DNA of 64,000 nucleotides from Rickettsia akari str. Hartford (lineage in GTDB: Bacteria; Pseudomonadota; Alphaproteobacteria; Rickettsiales; Rickettsiaceae). Below are positions 53,578-63,606 of this stretch, one piece after another (the stretch's first letter is position 1; each line of letters opens with the position of its first letter). The notes under the pieces were generated by a model. That model did not search any database, had not been told where the DNA came from, and worked only from the letters and a program-made list of their open reading frames with translations. The translations under genes were made by a program, and so were the position numbers. The stretch is taken from NCBI RefSeq assembly GCF_000018205.1, contig NC_009881.1:496001-560000 (forward strand). Reading direction: 5' to 3'.

Positions 53578-54519
53578 TTAGTTAGCCGCCAATTTTGGCT
53601 TCTCGCTATTCATGCTCTTCTTGTTCTTGCTTGCAATCCAACTGTCGAAATCCTCTTTACTTACTACTTCTATAGCAATCGGCATGAAGCCGTGATTGAT
53701 GCCGCATAGTTCAGAGCATTGTCCGTAATATACGCCTTTTTTCGCTACTCGTGTCCAGGTTTCATTTATTCTGCCTGGGACTGCGTCTATTTTAAAACCA
53801 AGTGACGGAACAGCAAAACTATGTATTACATCACCTGCGGTAATGAGAAATCTTACGGTAGCATTTTCAGGGATAATAATTCGATTATCAACATCCAATA
53901 ATCGTTTCTGGTCAGGTTTTAGATTCTCATCAGAGATCATTACGCTATCAAATTCTAAATTATCATGATCAGGATATATATAATGCCAATACCATTGATA
54001 ACCTACTACTTTAATAGTTAAATCTGTCTCGGGTATTTTTTCAGCATGACGCAATATTCTAAAAGACGGTACTGCAATAATAACTAAAATTATAATAGGT
54101 ATTACAGTCCAAATTATTTCTATTAAAATATTATGTGAAAATTTTGCCGGTACAGGGTTATTTTTTGCATTAAATCTGATACATACAAAGCCAAGTAATC
54201 CAGCAACAAATAAAACAATAGCTGTTGAGATATAAAGCAGAAAATTATGAAAATGATGTAATTCCTCCATAATCGGACTTGCTGGAGGCTGGAACGTTAC
54301 TTGCCAAGGTAACGGCTCGGAGGCAAAGCAATTACTACTAACAATCACAAAACAAATTAAAACAATCGAGATCTTCCCAAAATTCGTTTCTAGAGGTAAT
54401 TTAGACGTCAAGTCTAGACTCGTATCCTTACATATGTCTATGGTGGCAAGCACTTCCGGGCCTCCTTTAAATGCCTCTATATAAGCTGGTTTGGAAAGAT
54501 GTCTAGTAATATTTTTCAT
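53578..54519 (-). CDS. coxB: Cytochrome c oxidase subunit II with RPE-derived N-terminal extension
   Basis: Carries the CuA centre that receives electrons from cytochrome c. The 313-residue protein has two membrane helices (about 95-155) and a periplasmic cupredoxin domain. CuA ligands are the His in GDVIHSFAVPSLG and the set CSELCGINHGFM. Residues about 6-48 (HLSKPAYIEAFKGGPEV, STSKLPLE-like tail) are an in-frame palindromic element lying between MKNIT and the signal sequence ISIVLICFVIVSSNCFA. Removing it would restore a standard signal peptide. Confidence 0.93.
   Translation of the reverse strand: MKNITRHLSKPAYIEAFKGGPEVLATIDICKDTSLDLTSKLPLETNFGKISIVLICFVIVSSNCFASEPLPWQVTFQPPASPIMEELHHFHNFLLYISTAIVLFVAGLLGFVCIRFNAKNNPVPAKFSHNILIEIIWTVIPIIILVIIAVPSFRILRHAEKIPETDLTIKVVGYQWYWHYIYPDHDNLEFDSVMISDENLKPDQKRLLDVDNRIIIPENATVRFLITAGDVIHSFAVPSLGFKIDAVPGRINETWTRVAKKGVYYGQCSELCGINHGFMPIAIEVVSKEDFDSWIASKNKKSMNSEKPKLAAN
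54375..54504. repeat. RPE (KLPLE type) inside coxB, before the signal peptide
   Basis: In translation it shows the KLPLE-type end and the opening KPAYIEAFKGG seen in this Rickettsia element family. A second copy lies at 63465-63600, with KEEFEGNTKHRTAAYT and KLPLETSYA. Confidence 0.75.
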
Positions 54520-54603
54520 AGCACATATATAAGTTATTCCTATATATAATATATATGTATATACAGTTTTATTAAAGTAAAAATCGATAAATTTTTGTAA
54601 AAG

Positions 54604-55069
54604 CTACACATTTTTAATAATCTTTGAGCTAGAAAGTGTACCTATATTAGGATGTTGCAGTAAGTCAATAACTTCTATTACTTTCGTATTTATTCATTTT
54701 CCTTGAATTTGTTTATTTATTAATTGAAGGATCGTGCTTTGTTACAGCGATTACAGAAGGACAAATATTTTGTACTAATCAGGCATAATCATTAAAGTCT
54801 TTTAGTTTATGTAATATAAGTACTTTATCAACAAATGTGAAAGAACTTAAAAATTTTGCTCGTTGTAATTGATTATGTATAGGTTGACGTTTTTTATATT
54901 TAATAATTGTTTCGTCAGGCTCTAAAGCAACTATTAAGTATTTAGCTTGTTTCTTAGCTTTGCGTAGAAATTATATATGACCGTAATGTAATAAATCAAA
55001 ACAACCGCCTACTAGAACTATTCCACTATTTATATTGCAGTTTTTATTTAAAGAAATATTCTCATAACA
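54604..55069 (-). pseudogene. Cytidylyltransferase-like protein broken by in-frame stops
   Basis: One frame on the minus strand reads GIVLVGGCFDLLHYGHI with the HxGH nucleotidyltransferase motif, stop, FLRKAKKQAKYLIVALEPDE and TIIKYKKRQPIHNQLQRAKF, then stop, ICPSVIAVTKHDPSINKQIQ, stop, and VIEVIDLLQHPNIGTLSSSK to a TAG at 54604. Three internal stops (TAA, TGA, TGA) lie in this single frame. It resembles the RfaE-domain II/TagD group that makes nucleotide-activated sugars or alcohols. Confidence 0.78.
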
Positions 55070-55071
55070 TC

Positions 55072-55158
55072 CTATTTTGGCGGTTTGACAGTATTATGGT
55101 TAGATGAACAGGATATAAGATTTATAAAAATTAATAAAAATAAGAAAAGTTTAGGCAT
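55072..55158 (-). CDS. Very small lipoprotein (28 aa)
   Basis: The ATG at 55158 opens MPKLFLFLLIFINLISCSSN followed by eight more residues (HNTVKPPK). The first 17 residues form a clear lipoprotein signal with lipobox LISC. The mature peptide would be about 12 residues, like entericidin-size lipoproteins. It sits directly upstream of the cytidylyltransferase relic on the same strand. Chance cannot be excluded at this size. Confidence 0.4.
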   Translation of the reverse strand: MPKLFLFLLIFINLISCSSNHNTVKPPK

Positions 55159-55337
55159 AATCTTTCTAATATAATTTAATAAAGATTAACTTATATAAAA
55201 AATTTAATTTTAACAATGCAAAACTAACAAAGCAGAGATAAAACAAAATTTTACAATTATCTATTGTAATTTGTTTGTATATAATTCATATTATTAGTAA
55301 TGAAAAATTGATTCAAATAATCTTCAGAGCAATTTTA

Positions 55338-56672
55338 ATGAATGATACCGCACAATCTTATGATTTTAATGGCGTATTGCCATCATCTTTTATTAGTGCA
55401 CATCTTAGGAAAGTTCTCATCTCTTCGTCCTTATTATTATTTATAGGATTAGTTTTTTTCGTCTCTTTTGCCGTTAATAATTATGTTAACAACACTTTAT
55501 CCATCACTTTAGTACAACCTGATAGTGATGAAGAAGAAACAATTTCATTTAAAGAAGTAGTAGTAAAAAAAGGCGATACTATAAAGTCAATTTTAATAGA
55601 ACAACATATCCCTAAAAATGAAATAGAAAAAATTGTCAGTTTAATAAAAGAGAGAAAATTATCCTCTGCTCTTAAAATAGGTCAGCAAATTACTTTTGAG
55701 TATGAAACAAAAATTACTGAAAACGAGCATGAAGATCTAACATCAGAGGTAAAATTCTTAAATAAAATCATTATAATTGTGGATAAGCTCAAGACTATTC
55801 AATTAATAAGAGAAAACGATAATTTCAAAGTTGAAGAAATTATAGTACCTTTAACTAAAAAAATTGCTAAATCATCGGTAAATATTGAATCAAATTTTAT
55901 GTCAGCTCTTAAAAAACTGGGTTTATCAAATAATAGCATAATAGAGCTGATTAATGCTTATGCTTATCAAATCGATTTTCAACGTCAAATAAAAAGTGGT
56001 GATACCGCAACCGTAATAATGGAACAATACGTAACGGAAGACGGTAAATTTTCTCACCACGGTAAAATCCTGTATGTTTCATTAAATCTTTCAGGAAAAG
56101 AATATAATATATATCGTTATTCCCATGATAATAATGCAAATAATCATGCATTTTTTTCAGAAGATGGTAAAAGCGTAAAAAGAAGCTTACTTAAAACTCC
56201 GTTAAAAATTATAAAAGTTTCTTCACATTACGGTAATAGAAAACATCCGATACTCGGTTATACTAAAATGCATAAGGGAGTTGACTTTGCAGCTCCAACC
56301 GGTACGCCTATATATTCCGCAGGAAACGGAGTTATAACGGAGATGGGTTGGAAGTCGGGTTATGGAAAATTTATTCAGGTAAAACATAGCGGTACGTTAT
56401 CTACTGCTTATGCTCATGCTTCAAATTTTGCAAAAAATTTAAAAGTGGGAAGCGTAGTAAAACAGGGGCAGGTTATAGCATATGTTGGGAGTACCGGTAG
56501 AGCTAGCGGATCACATTTGCATTATGAAGTTAAAATTGACGGCAAACATGTTAATCCTATGTCGGTTAAAACAACACCTGGTGTAGAGTTAAACGGAAGA
56601 AATTTAGAGAAATTCAAACAATTTAAGAAAGAAATAAAAGCTTTAAATGTTAAGCTTGATAAGGAGTTGTAA
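55338..56672 (+). CDS. M23-family peptidoglycan endopeptidase (MepM/NlpD-like)
   Basis: Cleaves peptide cross-links or activates amidases in the periplasm. From ATG 55338 (MNDTAQSYDFNG) the protein has 444 residues; an ATG at 55275 would add 21 odd residues. One membrane anchor (about 25-50) is followed by a LysM-like or opacity-domain region with VKKGDTIKSILIEQHIP. The C-terminal LytM domain has HKGVDFAAPTGTPIYSAGNG with the zinc His and Asp, and SHLHYEVKIDGKHVNP with the HxH motif. All zinc ligands are present, so it is likely active. Confidence 0.9.
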   Translation: MNDTAQSYDFNGVLPSSFISAHLRKVLISSSLLLFIGLVFFVSFAVNNYVNNTLSITLVQPDSDEEETISFKEVVVKKGDTIKSILIEQHIPKNEIEKIVSLIKERKLSSALKIGQQITFEYETKITENEHEDLTSEVKFLNKIIIIVDKLKTIQLIRENDNFKVEEIIVPLTKKIAKSSVNIESNFMSALKKLGLSNNSIIELINAYAYQIDFQRQIKSGDTATVIMEQYVTEDGKFSHHGKILYVSLNLSGKEYNIYRYSHDNNANNHAFFSEDGKSVKRSLLKTPLKIIKVSSHYGNRKHPILGYTKMHKGVDFAAPTGTPIYSAGNGVITEMGWKSGYGKFIQVKHSGTLSTAYAHASNFAKNLKVGSVVKQGQVIAYVGSTGRASGSHLHYEVKIDGKHVNPMSVKTTPGVELNGRNLEKFKQFKKEIKALNVKLDKEL

Positions 56673-56794
56673 ACTGATAAAGCAGCATAGGTTTCATTAT
56701 AGGATAGCCGTCATTGCAAGCGACTGAAGGTGTTGTTGTGTGGATAGTCTTATGTTATTTCGGCGTGGAATTGTTGCGTGGATCGGTTTTTTGT

Positions 56795-56895
56795 TGTCAT
56801 CCCCGCGACTTGATAGCGGGATCCAGTTAAAAATACTAAAATTATTAGTATTTTTATTGTTTTTTTGGATACAGTGGCCAAGCAACGGTATGACA
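56795..56895. repeat. Type A element with an internal AT hairpin upstream of lspA
   Basis: TGTCATCCCCGCGACTTGAT / AGCGGGATCCAG, inner AAAAATACTA / TAGTATTTTT, then CAGTGGCCAAGCAACGG / TATGACA. The flank carries CGAATGGATTT and GGTCCACG as at 1702. Confidence 0.85.
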
Positions 56896-56986
56896 CCGAA
56901 TGGATTTTTTGGTCCACGTAACAATGCCTACTCGCAATGACGATTTGCGTAACCAGTCCCATGCATTTAATTTTTCATAAACATCT

Positions 56987-57577
56987 ATGTGCCTACTCAT
57001 AAAAAAACTATATCTAACATTTGCTCGTAGTACTAGTATAATAATCACCTTAGTAATTATTGATCAGTTAAGTAAATGGTGGTTTATTGATAATTTGAGA
57101 TGGACACCAGGCTTAATGCTCAAGGTTACTTCTTTCTTAAATATGGTTTATACTTGGAATTACGGTATTAGTTTTGGTCTAATGCGTGAATATTATCAGT
57201 ATAGTAATGCTATTTTTTTAATAACGAACACGCTTATTGTCTGTTATTTATATTATTTGATGATACGTTCAAACACAATAGGGAGTTTTGCCGGTTATAG
57301 TTTTGTCATTGGTGGGGCTGTTGGTAATCTAATTGATAGGTGTTTTAGAGGGGCAGTCTTTGACTTCATTCATTTCCATTATCATAATTATAGCTTCCCC
57401 GTATTTAATTTAGCTGATTGCTTTATTACAATAGGAGTAATTATCTTAATAGAAGATTATGATAATACTAAAAAAGTTATTGAAGAAAAGATTAAAGGGA
57501 ATTATGATAATGCTCAAATTGAAGCTATGGCTGAAAAAATTCGTAACACCGATCAGGGCGGTAACGATAAAGTATAA
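56987..57577 (+). CDS. lspA: Lipoprotein signal peptidase (signal peptidase II)
   Basis: Membrane aspartic protease that cuts lipoprotein signal peptides. The 196-residue protein has four hydrophobic segments and all the usual motifs: [43 protein letters not shown] with the first catalytic Asp, and [14 protein letters not shown] with the second. A charged C-terminal tail extends it. It is followed 20 bases later by a BamF-like lipoprotein gene, itself a likely substrate; this order is common in Alphaproteobacteria. Confidence 0.94.
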   Translation: MCLLIKKLYLTFARSTSIIITLVIIDQLSKWWFIDNLRWTPGLMLKVTSFLNMVYTWNYGISFGLMREYYQYSNAIFLITNTLIVCYLYYLMIRSNTIGSFAGYSFVIGGAVGNLIDRCFRGAVFDFIHFHYHNYSFPVFNLADCFITIGVIILIEDYDNTKKVIEEKIKGNYDNAQIEAMAEKIRNTDQGGNDKV

Positions 57578-57597
57578 TTTAAATTAAAGGTGTTTAA

Positions 57598-57846
57598 GTG
57601 AAAAAGATTTTTTTATTATTGACTGTTTTATTAATTACTTCTGCTTGTAGTAAAAAGTTAAAAGAAACCTTAGGTATATCAACAGCTGGACCTAATGAGT
57701 ATCAAGTACAGCGTGCTAAAACACTGGAAGTGCCTCCTCATTATTATTTACCAGACCCTGGGAATAGTAAAACAACTTATGGTAATGTAAAAGGACAAGG
57801 GGAATTTAATGAAGGTGAAAAGGCTTTAATGCAGGATATGGATTAA
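57598..57846 (+). CDS. BamF-like small lipoprotein (DUF3035 type)
   Basis: An 82-residue lipoprotein from a GTG start (57598). The signal KKIFLLLTVLLITSAC carries the lipobox TSAC. The mature part includes GPNEYQVQRAKTLEVPPHYY and LPDPG, recalling the P-x-E-F and L-x-x-P-P-x-x-x-L-P pattern of BamF, an accessory subunit of the alphaproteobacterial outer-membrane assembly complex. Position directly after lspA supports this. It is shorter than most members, so the assignment is moderate. Confidence 0.68.
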   Translation: MKKIFLLLTVLLITSACSKKLKETLGISTAGPNEYQVQRAKTLEVPPHYYLPDPGNSKTTYGNVKGQGEFNEGEKALMQDMD

Positions 57847-57853
57847 GAATTGT

Positions 57854-57884
57854 ATTATCCCGTAGCCCCATCCACGGGATGACA
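57854..57884. repeat. Short type A palindrome between the BamF-like gene and murD
   Basis: TTATCCCGTAG and CCACGGGATGACAA form the arms. Confidence 0.7.
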
Positions 57885-57915
57885 ATTTTGCGCTCACCAT
57901 ATCAATTACAAATTT

Positions 57916-59394
57916 ATGCATTCTAATACAAAACAAAAAATAGGTGTTTTTGGGCTTGGTAAAACCGGTATGTCGGTTTATGAAGAGCTGCATGGTAAAT
58001 GTGACATAATTATTTATGACGATTTAAAAGCAAATAGAGATATATTTGAAAAATTATATAGTAAAAGTGCTATTGTTGCTTTATCTGATTTAAGATGGCA
58101 AAATTTAGATAAAATTATCTTAAGCCCTGGAGTTCCTTTAACACATAAGATAGTAGGTATTGCAAAAAATTTTAATATTCCAGTCATTTCTGATATAGAT
58201 TTATTATTTGAAAAATCAAAAAATTTAAACTTTATCGCCATAACTGGTACAAACGGTAAAAGTACTACTACTGCTTTAATAAGCCATATCTTAAATAGTA
58301 GCGGTTTAGACTATCAGGTTGCCGGTAATATTGGAGTTCCTGCTTTGCAAGCTAAAGCAAGTAAGGACGGATATGTACTTGAATTATCTTCTTTTCAGCT
58401 AGATCTAGTAAAAATCTTTACAGCTAAAATAGCAGTGCTTCTTAACATAACTCCAGATCATTTAGACAGACATCAGCATATGAACGGCTATATTGCAGCA
58501 AAATCCAAGATTTTTGATCGAATGGATAAAGATAGTTATGCAGTAATTAATATTGATAATGATTATTGTCGTGAAATTTTTATCACATTACAGCAGGAGC
58601 AACGTATAAAACTAGTTCCTTTTTCGGTTACTAAAATTCTTGAAAACTGCATTTCGGTAGTTGATAATAAAATTAACGATAATTTTTTTGATGATATAAG
58701 GTTTGAATGTCAGTATAATTCAGAAAGCTTCAGACAAAATGAATTTCAAGGCGAGCCTGCGGAGCGTATAAAAGTATGTGAGCACAGGCTGGACCTACAA
58801 AATTCGCTTGTATCAAATTTTCTGAATGATGCTGTACCTTTTAATAACAATTTGCAAGGAACTCATAATGATGAGAATATCGCTGCAAGTTATGCAGTAG
58901 CTAAAATAATAGGAGTAGAACCTAAAAAAATACTTGAGTCTATAAGTGGTTTTCAGAGTTTACCGCATAGAATGCAATATATCTGTAGTATAAATAATAT
59001 AAATTTTTACAATGATAGTAAAGCGACAAATGCTATATCTGCCGTACAATCAATTAAAGCACTTGATAATATTTACTGGCTTGCTGGAGGAATCCCTAAA
59101 GATGGCGGTATTGAATGCATAAAGCCTTATTTCAGTAAAATTAAGAAAGCTTATTTTTATGGTCAAGCTAAAGAAATATTTGCAAATACTACTAAGAATA
59201 TAGTAGATTTTGTAATATGTGATAATCTTGAGCAGGCTTTTGATCTTGCTTATAAGGATGCAGTAGGTGATAATGCGGAGTTGAAAAATATCTTGTTAGC
59301 ACCTAGTTGTAGCTCATATGATCAGTTTAAAAATTTTGCAGAGCGTGGCGAGTTGTTTATAAAGTTGTGTAGTATACTATCACCCGTGGCTTGA
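57916..59394 (+). CDS. murD: UDP-N-acetylmuramoylalanine--D-glutamate ligase with RPE1 insertion
   Basis: Adds D-Glu to UDP-MurNAc-L-Ala in the cytosol. The 492-residue protein has the N-terminal Rossmann motif [14 protein letters not shown], the ATP loop [45 protein letters not shown] and the C-terminal [15 protein letters not shown]. Residues about 273-308 ([20 protein letters not shown], then [12 protein letters not shown]) are an RPE1 element lying in the central domain. The last three residues and stop (CCC GTG GCT TGA) come from a type A repeat, giving the tail PVA. Otherwise intact. Confidence 0.93.
   Translation: MHSNTKQKIGVFGLGKTGMSVYEELHGKCDIIIYDDLKANRDIFEKLYSKSAIVALSDLRWQNLDKIILSPGVPLTHKIVGIAKNFNIPVISDIDLLFEKSKNLNFIAITGTNGKSTTTALISHILNSSGLDYQVAGNIGVPALQAKASKDGYVLELSSFQLDLVKIFTAKIAVLLNITPDHLDRHQHMNGYIAAKSKIFDRMDKDSYAVINIDNDYCREIFITLQQEQRIKLVPFSVTKILENCISVVDNKINDNFFDDIRFECQYNSESFRQNEFQGEPAERIKVCEHRLDLQNSLVSNFLNDAVPFNNNLQGTHNDENIAASYAVAKIIGVEPKKILESISGFQSLPHRMQYICSINNINFYNDSKATNAISAVQSIKALDNIYWLAGGIPKDGGIECIKPYFSKIKKAYFYGQAKEIFANTTKNIVDFVICDNLEQAFDLAYKDAVGDNAELKNILLAPSCSSYDQFKNFAERGELFIKLCSILSPVA
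58715..58838. repeat. RPE1 element inside murD
   Basis: GCGGAGCGTATAAAAGTATG is the core, flanked by AATGAATTTCAAGGCG and AATTCGCTTGTATC. It is translated in frame. Confidence 0.85.
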
Positions 59395-59428
59395 CTGATA
59401 GTACCGGACGGTTGTTAAAAAATTTTCG

Positions 59429-59562
59429 ATGTCATAGCCGCGAAAGCTGGGAGCCAGACTAAAAAATCTTTAATTTTAAAGACTTTTTATTAGATAGTTT
59501 TTGCAAATAAAGCTTCTTGAAGCTTTATTTAACTGGATTCCCGCCTCCATGGGAATGACATA
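59429..59562. repeat. Type C palindromic element between murD and ftsW
   Basis: GATGTCATAGCCGCGAAAGC at the left and TGGATTCCCGCCTCCATGGG / AATGACAT at the right. The centre holds two AT hairpins, including AAATAAAGCTT / AAGCTTTATTT. Confidence 0.75.
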
Positions 59563-59648
59563 AAACGAAAAAGGTCCGGTACTATAGGCGTGATCATGGT
59601 ATGACCTCGAGCATATTTTCCGATCCATGCAATAACATAAATATAGTC

Positions 59649-60782
59649 ATGAATAACGAAATATCCAATAATTTTATAAAATTATGGTGGCGGAGTACCG
59701 ATAGGCAAATAATAATTTCTTTAATTATCTTATTTGCTTTTAGTCTAATGCTTGTTACTACCTCAGGTTCGGCAGTAGCAAGTAGAATAGGGCTTGAAGA
59801 AAGTTATTTTGCATCTAGACAAATATTTTATTTAGCTGCTGCTTCAGGTCTTATATTATTATTTTCATGTCTTAATAAAAAATGGTTAAGGCGTTTTGCA
59901 ATAATTGGGTTTATTGCTAGTATAGTTTTATTAATAGCAGTTAAATTTTTTGGCTATGAAGTAAAAGGAGCAGTGCGATGGATTAATATTTTAGGTCTAT
60001 CTATTCAACCTTCGGAATTTATCAAACCGTTTTTTGCAGTTGTGACGGGCTGGATATTGTCGCTGAAATTTAATGATGATTTTCCAAGTTTTACAATTTG
60101 TATAATATTTTATTCTATTGTTGCTATTCTCTTAATTATTCAGCCGGATTTTGGAATGCTTGTAATGATTACGGCGGTTTTCGGTATTCAGCTATTTATT
60201 GCGGGTATGCCGATATTTTGGATTGTGCTAGCCGGTTTTTTAGGCATGATAGGAGTCACTATTGCTTATTTTTGGTTACCTCATGTAACGCAAAGAATTA
60301 ATTCATTTTTAGATCCTGATAGTAGTGAGAATTATCAAGTTAGTAAATCTCTTAAGGCTTTTGAGCATGGCGGTTTATATGGACGCGGTCCAGGAGAGGG
60401 AGCAGTAAAGCAGGTACTACCTGACTCACATACAGATTTTATTTTTGCTGTAGCAGGTGAGGAGTTTGGAGCTATTATTTGCCTGGTTGTTATAGGTATA
60501 TTTGCTTTTATAGTATTAAGAAGTCTTATTAAATTATTAAACGAAACAGATAAATTTGTACAATTCGCTGCTAGCGGTATAATTGCACAATTAGGGCTTC
60601 AGGCGATAATTAATATGGGCGTAACTTTACATTTATTACCTACTAAAGGTATGACATTGCCGTTTATTAGTTACGGTGGTTCTTCAACGCTTGCAATAGC
60701 TATCGCTACCGGTATGCTTCTTGGCTTTACAAGACACCGTACTCCTTTAAATTCGTACAAAATTCGTAATGTTGAAATATGA
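59649..60782 (+). CDS. ftsW: Cell-division lipid II-processing SEDS protein FtsW
   Basis: Septal glycan polymerase of the SEDS family. From ATG 59649 ([14 protein letters not shown]) the protein has 377 residues; an ATG at 59601 would add 16 residues overlapping repeat-like DNA. Ten hydrophobic segments are visible. Family blocks: [59 protein letters not shown] and [19 protein letters not shown]. murG overlaps its end by 4 bases (ATGA), so the two are coupled. Confidence 0.93.
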   Translation: MNNEISNNFIKLWWRSTDRQIIISLIILFAFSLMLVTTSGSAVASRIGLEESYFASRQIFYLAAASGLILLFSCLNKKWLRRFAIIGFIASIVLLIAVKFFGYEVKGAVRWINILGLSIQPSEFIKPFFAVVTGWILSLKFNDDFPSFTICIIFYSIVAILLIIQPDFGMLVMITAVFGIQLFIAGMPIFWIVLAGFLGMIGVTIAYFWLPHVTQRINSFLDPDSSENYQVSKSLKAFEHGGLYGRGPGEGAVKQVLPDSHTDFIFAVAGEEFGAIICLVVIGIFAFIVLRSLIKLLNETDKFVQFAASGIIAQLGLQAIINMGVTLHLLPTKGMTLPFISYGGSSTLAIAIATGMLLGFTRHRTPLNSYKIRNVEI

Positions 60783-61927
60783 AAAAAATAATTTTAGCAG
60801 CAGGTGGTACGGGCGGGCATTTTTTCCCGGCTGTTGCTCTTGGAGAAGAATTAGTGAAACGTGGATATGAAGTTCATTTTATTACTGATTTAAGATGCCA
60901 AAAATATATAAATCAGAATCTGGGGTTAATTTTTCATATCTTAGATTTAAAACGCTCAAGTAATATTTTTTTATTTTTACCAAACTTATCAATTGCGATC
61001 TTAAAAGCTATTAAATTATTATACAATATCAGGTCTTCAGCTATTATAGGATTTGGCAGTTATCCTGTTATATCTTCGATGTTTGCGGCAGTTTTTTTAA
61101 GAGTACCGATTATAATTCATGAACAAAATTCTTACCTCGGGAAAGTTAATAAATTTTTTGCAAGCTTTGCTAAAAGGATAGCTATTTCTTATGAAGAGGT
61201 AAAAAATTTACCGGAATTTGCAAAAAGTAAAATAGTAGTTACCGGTGGGATAGTTAGGGAGAATATTAGGGAGTTGGATTCTATAGTGTACTCAGCGTCA
61301 CACCGTGGCTTGATCACGGGGTCCAAAAAAATAAAAAAAAGACTGGATTCCGTGGTAACGCCACAGAATGACAAGCTTTTTACTATATTCATCTTTGGCG
61401 GTAGTCAAGGAGCTACGTTATTTTCAGAGCTGATACCTGCAAGTATCCAAATTTTGATGCAAAAACAACCAAATCTTAAATTAAATATAATCCAGCAAGC
61501 CGCATTAGATGATCAAGTAAAAATAAAAGATATATACTCGAAATTAAACATTAATTATGAATGTGCCGAATTTTTTGATAATATGGCATTGCAATATAAA
61601 GAAGCCGATGTAGTGATTTCAAGAGCAGGAGCATCTACTATAGAAGAATTGACATATATAGGGTTGCCGGCAATCTTTATTCCACTGCCTAGTGCTGCGG
61701 ATAATCATCAATATTACAATGCAAAATTATTGGAAGATAAAAAAGCAGGATGGTGTTTAGAGCAGAGTGATATTTCTGCAGGAAAATTAGCAGATAAAAT
61801 ACTCGATTTGATAAGTAATCCTAAGATATTAGAAGAGGCTTCAAAAAATTTATTAAAAAGAAGAAAAGAAGGGCATGTGTTGTTAAGTGATTTAATAGAA
61901 GGAGTGATTTATCACCCCGTGGCTTGA
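60779..61927 (+). CDS. murG: MurG N-acetylglucosaminyltransferase with repeat insertion and repeat-derived end
   Basis: Adds GlcNAc to lipid I to make lipid II at the inner membrane. The 382-residue protein has the glycine loop [72 protein letters not shown] and [12 protein letters not shown]. Between [10 protein letters not shown] and LFTIFIFGG, residues about 174-199 ([20 protein letters not shown]) come from a type A element, in the linker joining the two lobes. The final PVA and the stop also come from a type A element. ftsW overlaps the start by 4 bases. Confidence 0.93.
   Translation: MKKIILAAGGTGGHFFPAVALGEELVKRGYEVHFITDLRCQKYINQNLGLIFHILDLKRSSNIFLFLPNLSIAILKAIKLLYNIRSSAIIGFGSYPVISSMFAAVFLRVPIIIHEQNSYLGKVNKFFASFAKRIAISYEEVKNLPEFAKSKIVVTGGIVRENIRELDSIVYSASHRGLITGSKKIKKRLDSVVTPQNDKLFTIFIFGGSQGATLFSELIPASIQILMQKQPNLKLNIIQQAALDDQVKIKDIYSKLNINYECAEFFDNMALQYKEADVVISRAGASTIEELTYIGLPAIFIPLPSAADNHQYYNAKLLEDKKAGWCLEQSDISAGKLADKILDLISNPKILEEASKNLLKRRKEGHVLLSDLIEGVIYHPVA
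61297..61373. repeat. Type A element inside murG (interdomain linker)
   Basis: CGTCACACCGTGGCTTGATC / ACGGGGTCC, a poly-A centre, then TGGATTCCGTGGTAACGCCA / CAGAATGACA. Confidence 0.85.
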
Positions 61928-61987
61928 CACCTGGGTCCAGAAACAAATAAAAAATGCTGGATCCTGTGGTTAAGCAACGGGATAACA
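61911..61987. repeat. Type A element overlapping the murG stop
   Basis: ATCACCCCGTGGCTTGACAC / CTGGGTCCAG, centre, GCTGGATCCTGTGGTTAAGC / AACGGGATAACA. The murG TGA (61925-61927) lies inside the left half. Confidence 0.85.
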
Positions 61988-62127
61988 GTAAGGTACGCAA
62001 CAATACCAAAAATACCTCAGAATAACAATAATTTAATTAAGTGCACAGCAGTTTGGTTCTTTGTCCTTGCAAAATTGGCTATTATGTGGCATTAATCATA
62101 ATAAAAGTTTTGGAATAATATAAATAT

Positions 62128-62784
62128 ATGTTAAAGAAAATTATAATATTATTTTTAGGAATGTTTTTACTTTCAGCTTGTACGGATAATTTTAGAAGCT
62201 ATTTTCAAAGATCCGCAAATAATAGATTGGTTGATAGTAAAGGTGCTAGAGGCGGCAAAAGAAAACCAGTATATAATAATAAATATATTACTTTAGCTAA
62301 AAAGAATATTATAGAAGATAATCTTGATTATGATAACGACGATGATGATGACTATGATAGCGATAGTCCTTTAAGAGGAGAGAGAATCGATCCTGTAAAG
62401 AGAAATCGTGAAATGTATCTTAAGATGATTAAAAGGGATATAGCAAGGCAGAAAGCAGAATCCGGCTTCACTGAATCCGATGATGATATGACTTTAAGTA
62501 GAGCAAATAAAAAGGTTAGAAAAGACGATAGCGATAAAGAAAAAAAGATACAAGAGGAATTAAATCAGATAAAAGCAATGCTGAGAGAAACTAAGCGTGA
62601 TATATCAAAATATACTTGTCCAAATGCTACAGTAAACCAAAATTATGCACCGCCCGTTACAAATTATGAACCTATAAATTATCCACCAGTAAAAAATAGT
62701 AAGCCGTATAATAACAATTCTAAGGTAAAGCATAAATTTATCCGTGAAGATGATGAGGACGCTAGTAATGCTTGTTCGATATAA
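62128..62784 (+). CDS. Acidic/basic low-complexity lipoprotein, unrecognised
   Basis: A 218-residue lipoprotein with signal [17 protein letters not shown] (lipobox LSAC). The mature protein is highly charged and low in hydrophobics: an Arg/Lys-rich start, a run of aspartates ([12 protein letters not shown], about residues 71-82), a predicted coiled-coil ([20 protein letters not shown], about 145-165) and a Pro/Asn/Tyr-rich tail ending in an acidic stretch. It could be a periplasmic spacer protein. I do not recognise the family. It stands alone between murG and relics. Confidence 0.75.
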   Translation: MLKKIIILFLGMFLLSACTDNFRSYFQRSANNRLVDSKGARGGKRKPVYNNKYITLAKKNIIEDNLDYDNDDDDDYDSDSPLRGERIDPVKRNREMYLKMIKRDIARQKAESGFTESDDDMTLSRANKKVRKDDSDKEKKIQEELNQIKAMLRETKRDISKYTCPNATVNQNYAPPVTNYEPINYPPVKNSKPYNNNSKVKHKFIREDDEDASNACSI

Positions 62785-62879
62785 TATATGTCATATATTT
62801 ATCACTATCAATAGGTTTATTATTTTTTAATAAAAATTAATATTTTAACATAGAAATATGTTAAATTTATTAATAGGTA

Positions 62880-63313
62880 TATTATAAAAAGTAAACTCTC
62901 AGTAAGTACTTCTAGTCTTACCTTTATAAAAGGTCTTCAAAATCCTATTGTTGCTGAAATAAAAGAATCAACAAAAATTACTTTTTTAAAGATCAATAGC
63001 TTAAAAAAGCTTACGTGATGGCTTCAGATGATGTTCTATTCAAGCAACAATGGAATAGATATTATATGCTTTAAAATCTGTAGAATCTGCAAAGCAACAT
63101 TTGACGGACAAGATACAAGAATGTTTTAATAAATTAAATGACTACGGCATTTGTGTTGCTTGCTCATTTGTTCAGTATAAAAGAAGCGGTAATGACATAT
63201 TAGAATTTGTATCACCTTATTTATTAAAAAACGTATCTGATATGGAATATATTAAGACATATATTACTGAAGCATATATAAAAGAGAGTAGTAAAAATGA
63301 TGCTATGGAATGA
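62880..63313 (+). pseudogene. Decayed unrecognised gene
   Basis: Protein-like fragments lie in order on the plus strand: LSVSTSSLTFIKGLQNPIVA with EIKESTKITFLKINSLKK, then ILYALKSVESAKQHLTDKIQ and ECFNKLNDYGICVACSFVQY, ending SKNDAME at 63313. A frameshift and stops near 63020-63060 interrupt it. The second part remains open from a TTG at 63101. The family is not recognised. Confidence 0.4.
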
Positions 63314-63329
63314 ACAATCTTGATAATGC

Positions 63330-63429
63330 TGTCACCCCATGGCTTGTCCATGGGATCTAGTTAAAATACTAATATTATTAGTATTTTTAGTTATTTTTCT
63401 AGATATCTTGGTCAAGCCACGGTATGATA
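63330..63429. repeat. Type A element with an internal AT hairpin
   Basis: TGTCACCCCATGGCTTGTCC / ATGGGATCTAG, inner AAAATACTAA / TAGTATTTTT, then TCTTGGTCAAGCCACGG / TATGATA. Confidence 0.8.
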
Positions 63430-63464
63430 CCGAACGAGTTGCTCGAGCTAACAACATTAGACTT

Positions 63465-63600
63465 ATGGCATAACTTGTTTCTAAAGGTAATTTGTACGTC
63501 AATACTATCCATTCATCCTTATGTACTATAGTGTACGCTGCAGTTCTGTGCTTCGTGTTTCCTTCAAATTCCTCTTTATTAACTACGTTATACAAGAAGT
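63465..63600. repeat. RPE (KLPLE type), second copy
   Basis: The minus strand translates as NKEEFEGNTKHRTAAYTIVH and later YKLPLETSYA, the same family as the coxB insertion. It lies just downstream of the RND pump relic. Confidence 0.75.
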
Positions 63601-63606
63601 CTAATG

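Noticed and set aside
56697..57048. Several overlapping open frames on both strands near 56.7-57.0 kb
   Set aside because: They are translations of a type A palindromic element and its flank; palindromes give open frames on both strands without coding.
61189..62009. Minus-strand open frames under murG
   Set aside because: These are shadows of murG plus its two palindromic elements.
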